DNA from: Collybia mongolica
Lineage: Eukaryota; Basidiomycota; Agaricomycetes; Agaricales; Clitocybaceae
Length of the DNA stretch: 64,000 bases
Assembly (NCBI GenBank): GCA_013420905.1
Contig: JAAXNY010000017.1
Location: 248,001 to 312,000, forward strand
Direction of reading: 5' to 3'
The notes below the pieces were generated by a model. That model ran no database searches. It was not told the DNA's origin and saw only the letters and a program-made list of their open reading frames with translations. Position numbers and translations under genes: made by a program. Positions 48,200 through 58,832 of this stretch are shown here, one piece after another (the first letter of the stretch is position 1; every line of letters starts with the position of its first letter).

Positions 48200-49708
48200 G
48201 GCACTTCGAGTGTTGTAGGTCCGTGAATGTGCGACGGCCGGGGGGATGAAAGGAAAGGGGTCTAGTGGGAAAGATGTGCTTGCTGAGTAGTGCGGTTGAG
48301 TCGAGTGTTGTACCTCGTTTGATTTGAGTGAATGTCTTTTTCTTTTTTTTTGGGCGATGGCGGGTGTGTGATCGAGTAGTTGTGGGGCTGTTTGCGAAAT
48401 GGGGATTGGGGGTTTTGTGTGTGCTGACGTCCGGGCGCCTGTTGGTATTCTTTTTTTTTGGCCGGGGGTGTGCTCTCGTAGTCGCGTTTTTGGCATGTCC
48501 TTTTGTTTTTTGTTCATTCGGTCTACTATTGTCTGAGGGGAAGTTAACGAAGTATAGCTATCGAGAGTCATCTTTATAAGCTGTGACGCGTAGTCCAATC
48601 CAGTGGTGTAACGCAAGGCAGGAAGGGTACAATATTTTGATTATTTGAGTACCTTGATTAAAAAAAAAAAAAAATCATATATTGCATCACAGACAACATG
48701 TCCAAGAACCCAAGCACACGAATAGGAAAAAGACCGTCTCCCGATTTCGCGCCTTACCAGAGAAGCCAGTGAGTGTATATATGGGCCTTATACTTGAACC
48801 TTGTCGGGTGTGATTTTTTGGGGGGTATTGGATATTGGAGAATGGATATCGGGCGCTGGGTGCTGCGGTGGGTTGATTTGATGGGGTCCTGCCGGATGCG
48901 TTGAATTTAAGTCTTCCCCGCGGCTTGGCTCGTCTGTGGCGCCATTCTTGCCTTTGGATCGGTAGTATCTTGTGGTCGGCTTTGGGTGCCCAGTAACTCC
49001 GAGGTCGGCGGGGTGTGCCGTGGTATGCAGATCACGGTGGTTGCGGAGCTGCGTCCCGATTTCTGTTGGGCGTAAAGGAGAGGAGCGGGTAAGAATAGCC
49101 TGAGTGACAGTTGATGAGGACGTAGCGATTTATTTCGGACGTGACTGCGGGGGGCTATTTTCAACTCTTGGTTCTGGTGGTTGATCGCGTGTTTTTGTGG
49201 GTTTTGATTGGTGATTGTGGTTTCGGTTGTGGGGTGGTGGGAATCGATCACTGCTGTAGGACGGCCAGGCACGGACGCTTGTGGTGAATGAATGGGGCCA
49301 GGTTGTGCGAGGAGGGTGACATGAGGTAGAGGGGGTATTTATACTGTTGTGGAGTGGAGTGCGCGTGTGGAGTCGGAGGGGTGGAGGGGGGATAGGTGCG
49401 GGCAGGCGCGGGTGATGGGGGGGGGTAGGGAATATAAGTTTGATGGAGAGGGCATTAAGAGTTGCAGAAAAGATGGCACGTGTTACGGTATGGACGGCGA
49501 GCGCATGGGAGGAAGCACAGGGTGAGGCTGACATGACGACAATTGGGTGATATGGACAAATGGGTGGGCACGGACGGCCATACAAGGCCGGCACGGCACG
49601 ACCACGTGTCATGCCAAGAATAGTGACGACATCGACGTTGAGACAACTGCAACTTTTTTTTTTAATTCTATTCAGATTTTACACTCTCACTTCTTTCTTC
49701 TCTCCGCC
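48200..49708. other. Intergenic, G/T-rich on the + strand
   Basis: About 1.5 kb. The + strand is rich in G and T, which opens long antisense frames (48014-48616, 48907-49272, 49130-49612) that look like composition artefacts. A poly-A of 16 lies at 48659-48674. The last part is the promoter of the gene at 49709. Confidence 0.4.
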
Positions 49709-52280
49709 ATGGCCGACGTCTTCAGGCCACGCCTACCAATCGACCCCTTTGCTGCCCTCGATACCCCCAATCCATGGCAACTTCACCCACTCCCCCCCCA
49801 AATACTTCCCCGACGCCACATCGTCCTCGTCCTCGGCGCCCCCACCTACACTGACCTCGCACCGCTCGCTTCGTCGCCCCACCTCTCGTCCTCCCTCCTC
49901 ATCCTCGCCACCCACACCCCGCCCCCCCTCGACCGCCCCCCCTCCCACACGGGTCCCTCCATCCTCATTCTCCACCTCCCTGCCCCCCTCGCCGTCCACG
50001 ACGCCGGCGCAGTCCGCCTCGTCTCCCTCCTTGAGCGGGCACAGCGTGCCGCAGCAGTCTGGGCCGCCGCGCCCGCCCCGCGCATACAGCAGCTCGGCGA
50101 GGATGGCCCAGATGGTGAGTTCGTCGTCCCGGAGGAGCCAGAGGTGAGCCAGCAGCGCCACGCACCCAGGAGCCCTGCCGTGCCCAACCCCTCGCCGCTG
50201 AACCCCTATGCCACTGGCTCGACTTCCCCCGCCTCCTCGTTTTCCTCCCTCGCATACACCCTCCCCCACTCCAAGCCTAAGCGCTCAAGTTTGAAACCCA
50301 AGAACCGCCACAGTGCGCCCATGCTGTTCACCACCCTCCTCAGCTTTCTCCCCAGCGGCCTCCCCGAAAAATCCCTATTAAAACATGCCATCCTGGTCAC
50401 CACCCTCTCTGCGCCCTTCCTCTCCACCACCGCATCTGCACATCCACCCGTACCCGTCCTGGTCCCGTCCTCGCTGTCATCCACGTCCTCGCTCCCGCGC
50501 TCGTCCCCCCGCTCAATCCTGGCTGCCCTCCCTTTTTCCTCGCTTTCCCTCCCGGCCTCTGCCCACCCTCACCCGCGCCGGCGCTCCCGTCTCTCGTCTC
50601 TCTTCTCCGCCTCCTCGCACCGCCTCATCCCCCCTGCCGCTCCGAGCGTCGACTCGCTCCCGCCACGTGCACACACCCCGCCTCCTGCATGCAAGCCGCA
50701 CCTCGTGCACGTCCTCCCCTATTCCGCCACCCAGCCCCTCACAAAACACAGGCCCCACTCGCTCTCGCACCATCTAGCCATCCCTGGGCCTGCCAGTCCC
50801 GGCGCAGGCAGCTCGTTGGGTCACACTAGGGCGAGTATAGGTATAGGTATGTTTTTTTAAAGAGTCCAGTCTGACAGTGGGTATGGTACTAATGAGGGAC
50901 AATGTAGCAACACAAGTGCAAACACGCGGGAAGACGAAGCTCGTGCAGAGTATCGAGCAGTTTCTCCTCTCCTTTGCGTACCCGCTTGGCCTGCCATCGC
51001 TTGCGTCGCGCGAGGGCAGCGTGCGGACGTCGGTGGCTGCCTCTGGGTCGGGTTTGGGATTAGGGTCGGGGTTGAGGGGATCGCGAACCGCCCCGTCTTC
51101 ACCCTCACACACAGCACCGCCCTCGCCGGTCCGCACGTCCCCGGCACACGGGTTACCCCCGCCGCTGCTCCCACCGTCGGCGTACCCCAAGTCCCAGTCC
51201 ACGTCGGCGCTCGCGGGCCCTGCGACTGCACCGGCCGTGCCACACCAGGCGCGCACCCCGTCCTCTGCGTCGTCTCATAAAGCGCGCACCCCGTCGTCCT
51301 CGACGTCGTCGGTGTCGTCGTCTGCACACCCGAGGTCACGCCCGGCGTCGACGTACTCGACGTATTCGACGATATCGGGGATCTCGGCATTTTCGGGGTC
51401 GGACGGTGAGGCGGGCGGGGGAGGGAAGGGGCGGGGGGTGGCGCCGTACCTTGTGCCGGCGGGGGTGATGGGGGGTGTTGTACTGGACAGTAAGGAGGAG
51501 GGAAGGGGTGTGAGTCTGAGTGTGGGAGAAGCGATGGTGCTGGGGCTGTTGGATGGGGCGGCGGCGGGAGAGGGGTGGCCGCGTGCGTGGATTGGGGATG
51601 CGGGAGAGGTGGTTTGGGGGGAGGAGGGGGAGGGGTACGAACATGAGTTGGGGGAGGGTAGGGGGGATGAGTTGGAAGGTAGCGTAGCTGCGAGCGGGAG
51701 AGGTGGGGGGAACGGGAAGGGCAAGGAGAGAGAGGAAGGGAGTGATGATCAAAGTAACCGAAGCCTCAGCCAGAAAAGGGAGAGGGAGCGGGAGGGGAAG
51801 AGTAAGAGTAAGAGCAAAAGGCGCGTGCGGAGGAACGAGGCGGGGTTGCCGACGCCGCCGGAGAGTTCGAGTAGTTTGGATAGTGCGAGTGAGAGCGAGG
51901 AGGGGGATGGGTATGTCCGTGTGCGGAGGGGTTCTGGGTTTGGGTTTGGGGAGGAGGTGGGGTCGGGGTCGGGGTTGGGGCTGGGGTTGGGGGAGGAGGG
52001 GCTACGGGAGGGGGTGATGTTCCCTATGGGGATGGGGATGGGGGGTGAGCGTGAGGGCGTGTCGGTGGAGGATGTTGGGGGGCGGAGGTTGGGGGAGCGA
52101 GGAAATGGGGAGACGGGGAAGGGGAAGAAGACGCTGGGGACGCGCGTGTCGAGTTTCTTTGGGCGGAGTAGGAGGGGGGATAGGGAGAGGGGGGGTGGGG
52201 TGGAGAGGGAGGGTTTAAAGGGACTGCGGGAGAGGGACGGAGGGAAGGTGTTGACGCGCAAGGTGTGGGGGCGGGGGTGA
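49709..52280 (+). CDS. Large GC-rich unknown protein
   Basis: Two exons, 49709-50846 and 50908-52280, join across a 61-base intron (GGTATAG|gtatgt ... atgtag|CAACA) to give 836 residues. The N-terminus MADVFRPRLPIDPFAAL is followed by a semi-ordered part (RRHIVLVLGAPTYTDLAPL, then SILILHLPAPLAVHD, then LVSLLERAQRAAAVWAAA). After that come Ser/Pro-rich regions, a short ordered patch around the intron (TKLVQSIEQFLLSFAYPLGLPSL) that crosses the junction region, then Gly/Glu/Arg-rich sequence to the end. I do not recognise the family. The first half is strongly C-rich and the last 900 bases strongly G-rich on the sense strand. The ATG context (gccATGG) is good. The protein is probably largely disordered. 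Confidence 0.7.
51957..52002 (+). other. G-quadruplex motif within the coding sequence
   Basis: Six runs of four or more G separated by 2-base spacers (ggggtcggggtcggggttgg and on) lie on the coding strand of the unknown gene and encode GSGSGLGLGLG. By the usual rule (four G-tracts with short loops) this should form a stable quadruplex in DNA or mRNA. Confidence 0.75.
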
Positions 52281-53237
52281 GTGTGGGCGCGGCCGTGTTC
52301 GTTCGTGTTCGTTCGCGTTGTCCGGTTGCCTGCCCACCTGCCCGGCTTCCTGTCGGCTTATCGCTTGGGGTTTGGGATTGATGGACTGGGTTGGGATAGA
52401 TTGGACGTTTGGATTATCTCTTACTCTCTTACTCTCTCAGTCTTTATCTCTCTTACTCTTTTTCTCTTTTTCTCTCGCTTGAAACACTGCTCAGGGTGGC
52501 TCAGACTCGGTTCTTGGAGGGCTCTCTATTGCATGCCGTTCCTTTACGTTCATGTTCATGTTCATATACAGGTTCATATATAGGGTTATCACGGTATCGT
52601 ATCGTATCTTACTGCACTGCACTGCATTGGTGGTCGGTTTTAATCTAAGGGTTTTTTTTCTAGTGGCTTGTTGTGTCTTTTTGTGTGTTTTGCGTCTTGC
52701 ATACCTTTTTTGTGTGAGTGTGTGGGTTTTTTTTTGGGGTAGGCTTTATCTCTCGTCTTCCATCTGGAGTGTTTAGTTTTGTCTGTGGTTTTGGCTGCGT
52801 GCACTCGAGTACTCAAGTCGCGTCGCACCCCCCTGCTCTGTGGCTGATGATCCGTAATGCTATAATTAAAGAACAAGGGTGGTGGCTCTGTAGAAAATGG
52901 GTTAGGGTGGATGTTCTGGTTCTGATGGATGTGGAACTGGACTGCAATGTTTTACCAAAAACACAGGTTAACATCTTGCATCTTAAGAGTGTAGAGTATC
53001 CAGATGTGGGGGCCTATGTACATCTACCAGATGGTGTTCAGATTCAGATCAAGATATTATCCTTATTATCCCCTAGATCTGATCTGAACTAATGGTATAC
53101 ATATTACTTGGGACAAGCACCCTGGTGTAAAGGGCTATCTCTCCATGGCAGCACATTGTTTATGGGTACTACTACTAGCTACCCCTGATGAACACCTGTT
53201 CCCCAAGTGTCCCCAACCAAAAGAACCTGGTTAGCAA
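52281..53237. other. 3' flank and left edge of the transposon island
   Basis: 52400-52480 is a CT-repeat tract (ttactctctt, tttctctttt). From about 52840 the composition drops to AT-rich and resembles transposon sequence, but it has no recognisable coding domain. This may be remnant element sequence into which the Gypsy element inserted. Confidence 0.4.
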
Positions 53238-53586
53238 TGCAATAATAATAGTCACTGCAGGATATCAGAGAATAGAAGAGGAGAGAGAGCATAAGAGATA
53301 GAGAGTTGAGAAGACCTGTCTGTATTGCAGAGAATGGATGAGATCAAGACTACAGAAAAAGTAGCTAGAGGTGCAGTATATATACAACTACCTAAGGGGG
53401 ACCAGAGTAGAACAAATATGGAGAGAGGTAAATCAAACATAACCAGGGTAGTGTACAGCATCAATCAAATGATGAAATGGAATGATGGGAATGATGGGAG
53501 AATTGTAACTACTGGGATTGCACTAGATAAGAAATGTGATAAGATCAAAAAGACAGAGATAAGATGGGAATATAATTTTCATGACA
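53238..53586 (-). repeat. 3' LTR of the Gypsy element
   Basis: The + text tgcaataataatagtcactg to aattttcatgaca matches the other LTR at 61092-61451 with scattered substitutions and small indels. On the minus strand it starts TGTCATGAAAATTATATTCC and ends in TGCA, which suits LTR ends. Confidence 0.8.
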
Positions 53587-53917
53587 TCACCCCTAGCTTT
53601 GTGTTTTCCACAACATGATACTGTGTGTGGTTTGTGGGCAACTCTTCTAACTGTCTTTTGGGGAGAGTAAAGATAGGCAGATAGTTCCTCCTATCTTCCT
53701 CTAGGTCTTGTTCAACAGACCATCATGGTTTGGGAGTGTAAGACCCCACAGAGTCAAACCAAACATGCACAGGTGGTGGAAGTGATGGGAGGGAAGTGGG
53801 TTCAATTGTTGTATGTGTGGATGGTGGAATTGATGTTAGAGGAGTGAGTTCAATTGGGGCAGAAGGATTCAGGATGTGATGGGGGTGAGGAGAGCAAGGG
53901 CAATGACATTCAGTTGT

Positions 53918-54130
53918 TCAAGGGTTGCAGTTCTGACCCTCAGCTTTGGCTTGGATTGCCTGAGACAGCTGGTTTAACCAACTGTCTGGGTTTCTTTGCT
54001 CCCTATAGGTAAAGTAGACTGCAGCAAGGAAGAGGGTCCAGAAAACAACAATGAATACAATGATGAGTGCAGTGGCAGTTTGGTCAGACATGGTGTAAGA
54101 TGACATTATGGTTGTGAAGGGGTTAAACAA
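53918..54130 (-). CDS. Small single-pass membrane ORF in the retroelement
   Basis: An intact minus frame of up to 70 residues lies between the chromodomain and the 3' LTR. From the internal Met it reads MSDQTATALIIVFIVVF and on through WTLFLAAVYFTYR, a single strong membrane helix of about 22 residues. It is followed by a polar Gln-rich tail (LNQLSQAIQAKAEG). There is no similarity I can name. It sits where env-like genes lie in some LTR elements, but is much too short for an envelope. It stays open while the pol gene around it is broken. Chance survival of a short frame is possible. Confidence 0.4.
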   Translation of the reverse strand: MFNPFTTIMSSYTMSDQTATALIIVFIVVFWTLFLAAVYFTYREQRNPDSWLNQLSQAIQAKAEGQNCNP

Positions 54131-54189
54131 TCATTGTCTGGCTCAGTCAAGTTGTACAGTGGTCCCCATGTGATCTGATTATATAATGC

Positions 54190-55250
54190 TCCAACTTGCT
54201 GAGGGGCCCCTGGCCTGGAGTGATGGAATTCCTGAATAGTGTCCTTTGTATGTCCTATATTATGTGCAGGTTCCCAAGTGTTCTCTTCATGTGGATACCC
54301 TTTCCACTTGACAAGGTAGTAGAGGTGTTTCCACTTCATTTTGGAATCTAAGATCTTCTCAATCTCTCATATTCTTCTTTGTCTTCAATGAGTACTGGTG
54401 GTTTGGGTATCTCTAGAACTTTTCCAGGAATATTTGTCTGCAATGTGGGGTTTTAATTTTACCACATTAAATACAGGGTAAACCTTCCATGTTGCAGGTA
54501 GTTTGAGTTTGTAAGCATGAGATCCAACCTTCTCCAGAATTTCAAAGGGGCCCAAGTATTTATCATCAAGTTTCTTTGAAGGTTGGTTTGTCCAAAGGTC
54601 TTCAGCATCCAACCACACCTTTTGGCCAATTACATAATTGGCTGCCTCCTGACATTTTGCATTGTAGAACCTGGACATGTCTTCTGCTGCCTTTTTCAAT
54701 GCAGCTTGGGCCTCCTCTTGTGCCTTCTTCATTTGTTGTGCAAAGTCATTGGCTGCCTCTACTGATGGTTCCCTGTTGATTTCCATTCCTGTATAGGGGT
54801 GTCTGCCATATTCCAGAAAGAAGGGAGATTGTTTAGTTGCACTTTGGACTTTGTTGTTGTAAGAGAATTCTGCAATTGAGGTTGGGTTGGTATATGATTT
54901 GGAGATAATGTTCCACTTGGATTTGCTGGAAATGTATTTGTATTTTGACAAGCTTGACATGAGTGGACATATTTCAGCATGTATTGGTGAAGGTTTGGCC
55001 ACCAGTAATTCCTAATGACTAGTTCAGCTGTTTTATATCATCCTGAATGTCCAGCAATAGGGATACTATGGCGTTGCTGGATAATTTCATAGTGTAACTT
55101 CTCGTCCCTTGGAACATAGACCCAACCTCTGTGTAAAATGAGTCCCTGTTCTTCAGCCCATTCTCCATCCCTCTCCTTAGCTCCTGTACTCTGCCTCAGC
55201 TCTTGTACCACTGAAAGGGGGCTCCTGGGCTATAAGCATGCTGATGCTAT
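54190..55250 (-). pseudogene. Gypsy integrase remnants and chromodomain
   Basis: From 55250 downward on minus: an N-terminal zinc-binding part (WWPNLHQYMLKYVHSCQACQ), then a jump directly into the end of the core (IAEFSYNNKVQSATKQSPFF). Next come the linker with a long coiled helix (NDFAQQMKKAQEEAQAALKK) and the C-terminal part (DKYLGPFEILEKVGSHAYKL), and last a chromodomain (YYLVKWKGYPHEENTWEPA). The DDE core is deleted. Frameshifts lie after PHIAD (near 54445) and before the chromodomain (near 54355), and a stop falls in the zinc finger. Confidence 0.8.
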
Positions 55251-55822
55251 GAAATGTAATCTCTTATACACACACACACACCAAATCTAACAATCAACAC
55301 ACAAACAGTAGGAATTGCCTGTTTTGAGTTTGGGTTCGAGTGCTTGGAAGCACTAAGTTTTAATAGTACTAGTCAAGGCCTTTTTCACTGATCTCTTGAC
55401 AGGTTTGATTCAGACAAAGTCTTAACACAAGTGTTAAGACCTTAGGTATATTTTTATAATATCTTTCAATCCAATAGACTGAGTACCAAGTGTACATTCA
55501 ATTATTAACGATCCCAAGTGGATCAATAAGTCCAAGTGACTTATAAAACAACAGTGCCAAGTGCACCAAAGGCCAAGTGCCCAATAATTCCAATGGACAA
55601 TACAGTATGAGTACTAAGTTCCAAATGAACTGAACTCTTCAATTCTGTGATCTCTTTAGCCAAATGCTTTGAGACAGTTCTAATCAAGACAATTGAAGCA
55701 ATCCAATCCTTAATTCATGTGTGCAATAGTGTTTCAACAAATATGATTTGTATATCCTATAGTAGCTTGAAGTGGGGGCAAGATTCCTTGCCTCTGTGCT
55801 ACCTATCTACAGTCTATTTATA

Positions 55823-56033
55823 CAGTGGCTCAAAAAACTGCCCCAATGTTTGTACATTTTTGAAAGATCAATATGGTATGAAGTGCTGACATAAGCAGGG
55901 GACCTGGGGTAATTATGTAAGATACTATGACATCGTGGCTTTCCAATGGACCCTGGATCATGTGATTTGGATCAATATCCATTAAGCTATAAGCCAAACA
56001 AAATGGTTACTTATTGGGGCAGTTTTTTGACCC
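55823..56033. repeat. Left inverted repeat of the Tc1 element, 211 bases
   Basis: It starts cagtggctcaaaaaactgcc and ends gcagttttttgaccc. The 18-base word at 55830-55847 recurs in inverted orientation at 56013-56030, so each arm carries an outer and an inner copy, probably the transposase binding sites. Confidence 0.9.
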
Positions 56034-56183
56034 TTATCTTATTTTCCATTATTCTGGCATTTATGATCCAATGCAAGAACATTATGGACTGTGGGAAGAA
56101 TAAACAATGTCATGTGACTTTATTTGTATCAATTTGACATGTTGGAATTGGTTCAATCATCTTCTTGACCTCTTACCACCATC

Positions 56184-57203
56184 ATGAAAGCCATTTCTAC
56201 TGCTCAGCACAATACTGTTGTTTCTCTCCTCAATGAGGGCTATTCTCAGCGTCAAATCAAGGAGAAAACTGGTCTAGGGAAGGGTACCATCAGTAGGATC
56301 AGCAAAGATGTGGATGGAAACAAAGAAAACAACCTTGGTGGCCGCCCCTCCAAGCTGTCTGTTCGTGACAAACAGTCAATTATTCGTCAAATCAAGTCAG
56401 GGAAGCTTGATAATGCAGTTCAGGCTACCCAATTCATCAATGGCATCATCCCCAATCCTGTCACACCCCAGACAGTCAGAAATGCACTCAAGGAAAATCA
56501 ATTTTATGCTGCTACAAAGAGGAAAGCTCCTCTTCTCAAACGAGCCCATCGCATCCGGCGTCTCCAGTTTGCAAAATATCATGAAAGCTGGACTGTGGAG
56601 GACTGGAAAAGGGTTCTATGGACAGATGAGACCAAAATCAATAGGATTGGGTCAGATGGAAAGGTTTATGTCTGGAAACAAAGGGGAGAACCACCATCTG
56701 ATAGAACAACATCACCTACTGTCAAACATGGAGGAGGAGGAAACCTCATGGTATGGGGTTGTATGGGGTGGAATGGAGTGGGAAAGCTCATAGAGGTGCA
56801 GGGGAACATGGACAAGGTTCAATACTGTGAAATTTTGGAGAGTGGAGTTCAGGAAAGTTTTGAGAAGTTGGAAATGGTGGATGGCGAGCGCTACTTTCAG
56901 CAAGATAACGACCCCAAACACACATCTGGACTGGCCACACAGTGGTTTGAAGACAACAACATTCAAGTCCTTGGCTGGCCTGCCCAATCCCCTGACATGA
57001 ATCCAATAGAACACCTTTGGGAACATCTCAAGCGCCGTCTTAAAGAATATCCGACACCACCCAAAGGAGTACATGAGTTGTGGGATAGATTGGCTGAAGA
57101 GTGGGGTGAAATTCCACCAGAGGTATGCCAAAACCTGATAGAAAGTATGCCCAGGTGGATACAAGCAGTTATAAAGGCAAAAGGTGGTCATACAAAGTAT
57201 TAG
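56184..57203 (+). CDS. Tc1/mariner transposase (DD34E)
   Basis: The open frame has 339 residues and no intron. The N-terminal helix-turn-helix reads VSLLNEGYSQRQIKEKTGLG and KGTISRISKDV, and a GRPSK motif (AT-hook-like) follows. The catalytic triad is in place: LWTDETKI (first Asp), FQQDNDPKH (second Asp) and SPDMNPIEHLWEHLK (Glu). I count 34 residues between the second Asp and the Glu, the Tc1 signature. Its length is normal for Tc1, which cuts and pastes at TA. With intact frame and repeats the element could be active. It reads on +, opposite to the Gypsy host. Confidence 0.95.
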   Translation: MKAISTAQHNTVVSLLNEGYSQRQIKEKTGLGKGTISRISKDVDGNKENNLGGRPSKLSVRDKQSIIRQIKSGKLDNAVQATQFINGIIPNPVTPQTVRNALKENQFYAATKRKAPLLKRAHRIRRLQFAKYHESWTVEDWKRVLWTDETKINRIGSDGKVYVWKQRGEPPSDRTTSPTVKHGGGGNLMVWGCMGWNGVGKLIEVQGNMDKVQYCEILESGVQESFEKLEMVDGERYFQQDNDPKHTSGLATQWFEDNNIQVLGWPAQSPDMNPIEHLWEHLKRRLKEYPTPPKGVHELWDRLAEEWGEIPPEVCQNLIESMPRWIQAVIKAKGGHTKY

Positions 57204-57219
57204 ATAGAAAATTAATAGA

Positions 57220-57430
57220 GGGTCAAAAAACTGCCCCAATGAGTAATCATTTTGTTTGGCCTATAGCTTAATGGGTTTTGATCCAAATCACATGATCCAG
57301 GGTCCATTGGAAAGCCACGATGTCATAGTATCTTACATAATTACCCCAGGTCCCCTGCTTATGTCAGCACTTCATACCATATTGATCTTTCAAAAATGTA
57401 CAAACATTGGGGCAGTTTTTTGAGCCACTG
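57220..57430. repeat. Right inverted repeat of the Tc1 element, 211 bases
   Basis: This is the reverse complement of 55823-56033 apart from a few inner positions. The 18-base word lies at 57223-57240 and inverted at 57406-57423. Confidence 0.9.
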
Positions 57431-58039
57431 TAGTGTACAAATTTAATATTATAAAGAATCATAATTTTATGCGGGACAAGGCCCTTCCATGCCAAGGGCT
57501 TGTATTTTAATACTGACTTGTCCTCTATGAATCGGCGCACACACCATATGTACCAATTATATCATTACTTATTATTTGGCCAATATTAAGAGAGCTGGCT
57601 AAACTCTTATCAACACTTGGCAGCACACTTGGTTATTTTTAAAACAATGCGGCACTGTTTTTTACTTCTCCTGATCATTCCGGTTGTTATTTACAGTGTC
57701 CCATCTTTTCTGGTAGTTAACACCAAGTGCCCCTGATTAGACTTGGGTTGTGCAAGTCCTGAATTTACAATTACTTCTCCTATTAATGATGATCCCCAGA
57801 CTAATGATATTATACTACAACAGTTACTTATGATTTAAAATACCAAGGTTGTAACTGGGCATGGTGAATAGAACTAATAATAGTCCATACTCATAGTCCT
57901 CTGTACTGATAGTGTATTAATCATTAGACTAGTTCACTCTGATTAGCCATCTCAGAGCTCGACTCTAATCCTCTATTACTGTTTACTTGGTTATTAGAAA
58001 TGATACTAATAGCCTTACTTGTTGACTTTACAAGTGCAA

Positions 58040-58723
58040 ACAATTTCGGGCCCTATCACCACCTTGAGGATGTTGTCCTCATAATCCTTACAGTTCCAAA
58101 TCTTTTTCAGAATTGTGGATTTCACACCTTCAACTTCTAGATGGCCTTCTTGAAGAGCATTGATGCAAAAGAAATTTGGTTTGAGTAGGATAACATCCTC
58201 ATTGTCATCCTTCCCCTTTCCATGGTCTGCTCATCTCAACAGACCATCTGCCTTTGCATTTGACTTCCCAGGTGTTTTAATGTAAAGTCAAATCTTGACA
58301 GGAATAATGACCAACAAGCTTGTCTCCTATTCAACTTTTGAGCCTTCATAAAATATTCCAAGTTCTTGTGATCATTATATATTGTGAACCTGTGCTTAGC
58401 CCCCTCCAGAAGGTTTTGGCACTCTTCCAGAGCTTGTATAACAGAGAGCAGTCCTTTATCATAGATTTCATAGTTTCATTCTACTTCATTCAGGGATTTG
58501 GACAAAAAACAGACCAGATGCCATTTTCCATCTGAATATAGTTGTACAGTAAAACAACTGCTCCTGTGACAAAATCCAAACTATCACATTCTAGTTTGTA
58601 TTCTCCATCATCTAGCGGAAGCACTAAAATAGGGGCTGTAGTAATAGCTGACTTCAAGTTGTCAAAGGCCTGTTGTGTCTCAAGGTTGTTTTGGGGGTAA
58701 CTCACCAAATTGAGCCTTTTCAA
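58040..58723 (-). pseudogene. Gypsy RNase H and connection remnant
   Basis: The minus strand reads ETQQAFDNLKSAITTAPILV and then YKLECDSLDFVTGAVVL, the start of Gypsy RNase H, then degenerate text. Further on it reads DVILLKPNFFCINALQEGHLE, typical of the stretch between RNase H and integrase. Stops interrupt it. The reverse transcriptase that should lie before RNase H (above 58723) is missing. Confidence 0.75.
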
Positions 58724-58832
58724 ACACCCTTTTGTATTTTAGGTATTTAGGGGGAATCATCTCTTCTATTGGCTTGTCACCCTTGTTCTTCAGGGCCTCT
58801 TCCACTAATCTTTGTGAAATGTTGGATGTAGC

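Larger units (their letters stand above)
55823..57430 (+). mobile_element. Tc1/mariner DNA transposon, apparently intact
   Basis: A 1608-base element is flanked by TA on both sides (55821-55822 and 57431-57432), the target of this superfamily. Long inverted repeats of 211 bases enclose a single uninterrupted transposase gene. The two repeats differ at only about five positions by eye, all in the inner third, so insertion or homogenisation is recent compared with the decayed Gypsy around it. Confidence 0.92.
55253..58040. other. Insertion splitting Gypsy pol; possible solo LTR
   Basis: Gypsy coding sequence stops near 58040 and resumes near 55250, so about 2.8 kb was inserted, of which 1.6 kb is the Tc1 element. 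The remaining 1.2 kb (55253-55822 and 57431-58040) is AT-rich and non-coding and contains a (CA)n tract at about 55269-55280. Its ends read TGTAATCTC and CTTTACA on +, a TGT...ACA pair like an LTR. No target duplication is clear. Confidence 0.45.

Noticed and set aside
48014..48616. Minus-strand frame of 200 residues
   Set aside because: The frame results from G/T-rich composition and crosses the G18 run; no domain is visible.
49560..50147. Second plus frame of 195 residues inside the gene at 49709
   Set aside because: C-rich composition keeps all frames open; only the chosen frame joins exon 2 in phase and has the good ATG context.
49733..50269. Minus-strand Gly-rich frame of 178 residues
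   Set aside because: It is the complement of the C-rich coding strand; no splice or start support.
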